In this document: in pieces, positions 5,061 to 5,147 of the stretch
Layout of the letters: each line of letters begins with the position of its first letter
How positions within the stretch are numbered: position 1 is the stretch's first letter
NCBI GenBank assembly: GCA_009908735.1
Contig: JAAAOR010000132.1
Coordinates: 1 to 5,147, forward strand
Direction of reading: 5' to 3'
DNA length: 5,147 bases
Source of the DNA: Spirochaetota bacterium
GTDB lineage: Bacteria > Spirochaetota > Spirochaetia > DSM-27196 > PWMO01
The notes under the pieces: generated by a model
Seen by the model: only the letters and a program-made list of their open reading frames with translations
Database searches by the model: none
What the model was told of the DNA's origin: nothing
Position numbers and translations under genes: made by a program

Positions 5061-5147
5061 ATGCCCGTCCCCCAGCGCTGTCCCAACCCAAGCTGCCGCT
5101 ACCACGCCCACCCCGGGCGCCGGTGGCGCACCGACTACGGCTTCTAC
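5061..5147 (+). CDS. Probable transposase, N-terminal zinc-binding segment (cut by window edge)
   Basis: Only the first 29 codons are present, and the frame runs open to the edge. The peptide begins MPVPQRCPNPSCRYHAHPG and continues RRWRTDYGFY. Cys7 and Cys12 (CxxxxC) with nearby His15 and His17, followed by a Gly-Phe-Tyr turn, resemble the N-terminal zinc-ribbon of a group of insertion-sequence transposases, in which a second Cys pair comes some 20 residues later. The missing part would have to show that second pair and a DDE catalytic domain. It is the only plus-strand gene, is divergent from the helicase, and is preceded by hairpin-forming sequence, which suits a mobile element. Alternatives are a zinc-ribbon regulator or another small metal-binding protein. 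The start is secure because of the AAGGAGG; the family is a judgement from a short fragment. Confidence 0.5.
   Translation, partial: MPVPQRCPNPSCRYHAHPGRRWRTDYGFY

Noticed and set aside
4988..5147. Open frame from GTG 4988 to the window edge, with AGGAG just upstream
   Set aside because: The spacing of two bases is too short, the translation is Pro/Arg/Leu-rich without motifs, and it overlaps the better supported gene at 5061 in another frame.

Overview
This is an ordinary chromosomal segment of a GC-rich bacterium, carrying mostly core genes on the minus strand. I lean towards a free-living spirochaete (the old Spirochaeta/Treponema lineage). That rests on the look of the RecX N-terminus, on the two small membrane proteins and the aminotransferase-like protein, and on an unchecked memory that Treponema has a similar order: helicase, small proteins, L13, S9, RecX. 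No search was possible, so the taxon is an inference.

Layout, in transcription order from right to left on the minus strand. A full-length UvrD/PcrA-type DNA helicase (4887-2764) comes first. Its stop codon overlaps the start of a 288-residue protein that looks like a shrunken class III aminotransferase without a PLP lysine (2767-1901). Three bases later begins a 96-residue, three-helix membrane protein (1897-1607). A gap of about 100 bases with a good sigma70-type promoter leads to an 80-residue, two-helix membrane protein with a charged tail (1507-1265). A second promoter then drives the conserved pair rplM (L13, 1171-743) and rpsI (S9, 728-342). A recX gene, cut by the window edge, begins three bases after the S9 stop (338-1). 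The window therefore suggests two or three transcription units in one direction: helicase plus two genes, the small membrane protein, and the ribosomal-protein/recX operon.

At the right edge the strand switches. A 173-base intergenic region with two adjacent dyad symmetries precedes a plus-strand gene that starts at 5061 with a textbook ribosome binding site. Only 29 codons are visible. They hold a CxxxxC pair that resembles the zinc-binding N-terminus of a transposase, so the window probably enters an insertion sequence here.

The genes do not form one obvious pathway. Two DNA-repair or recombination proteins (UvrD-like helicase and RecX) flank translation genes and small membrane proteins. 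The least explained gene is the aminotransferase-like one. I saw no rRNA, tRNA, CRISPR array, riboswitch or convincing intrinsic terminator.
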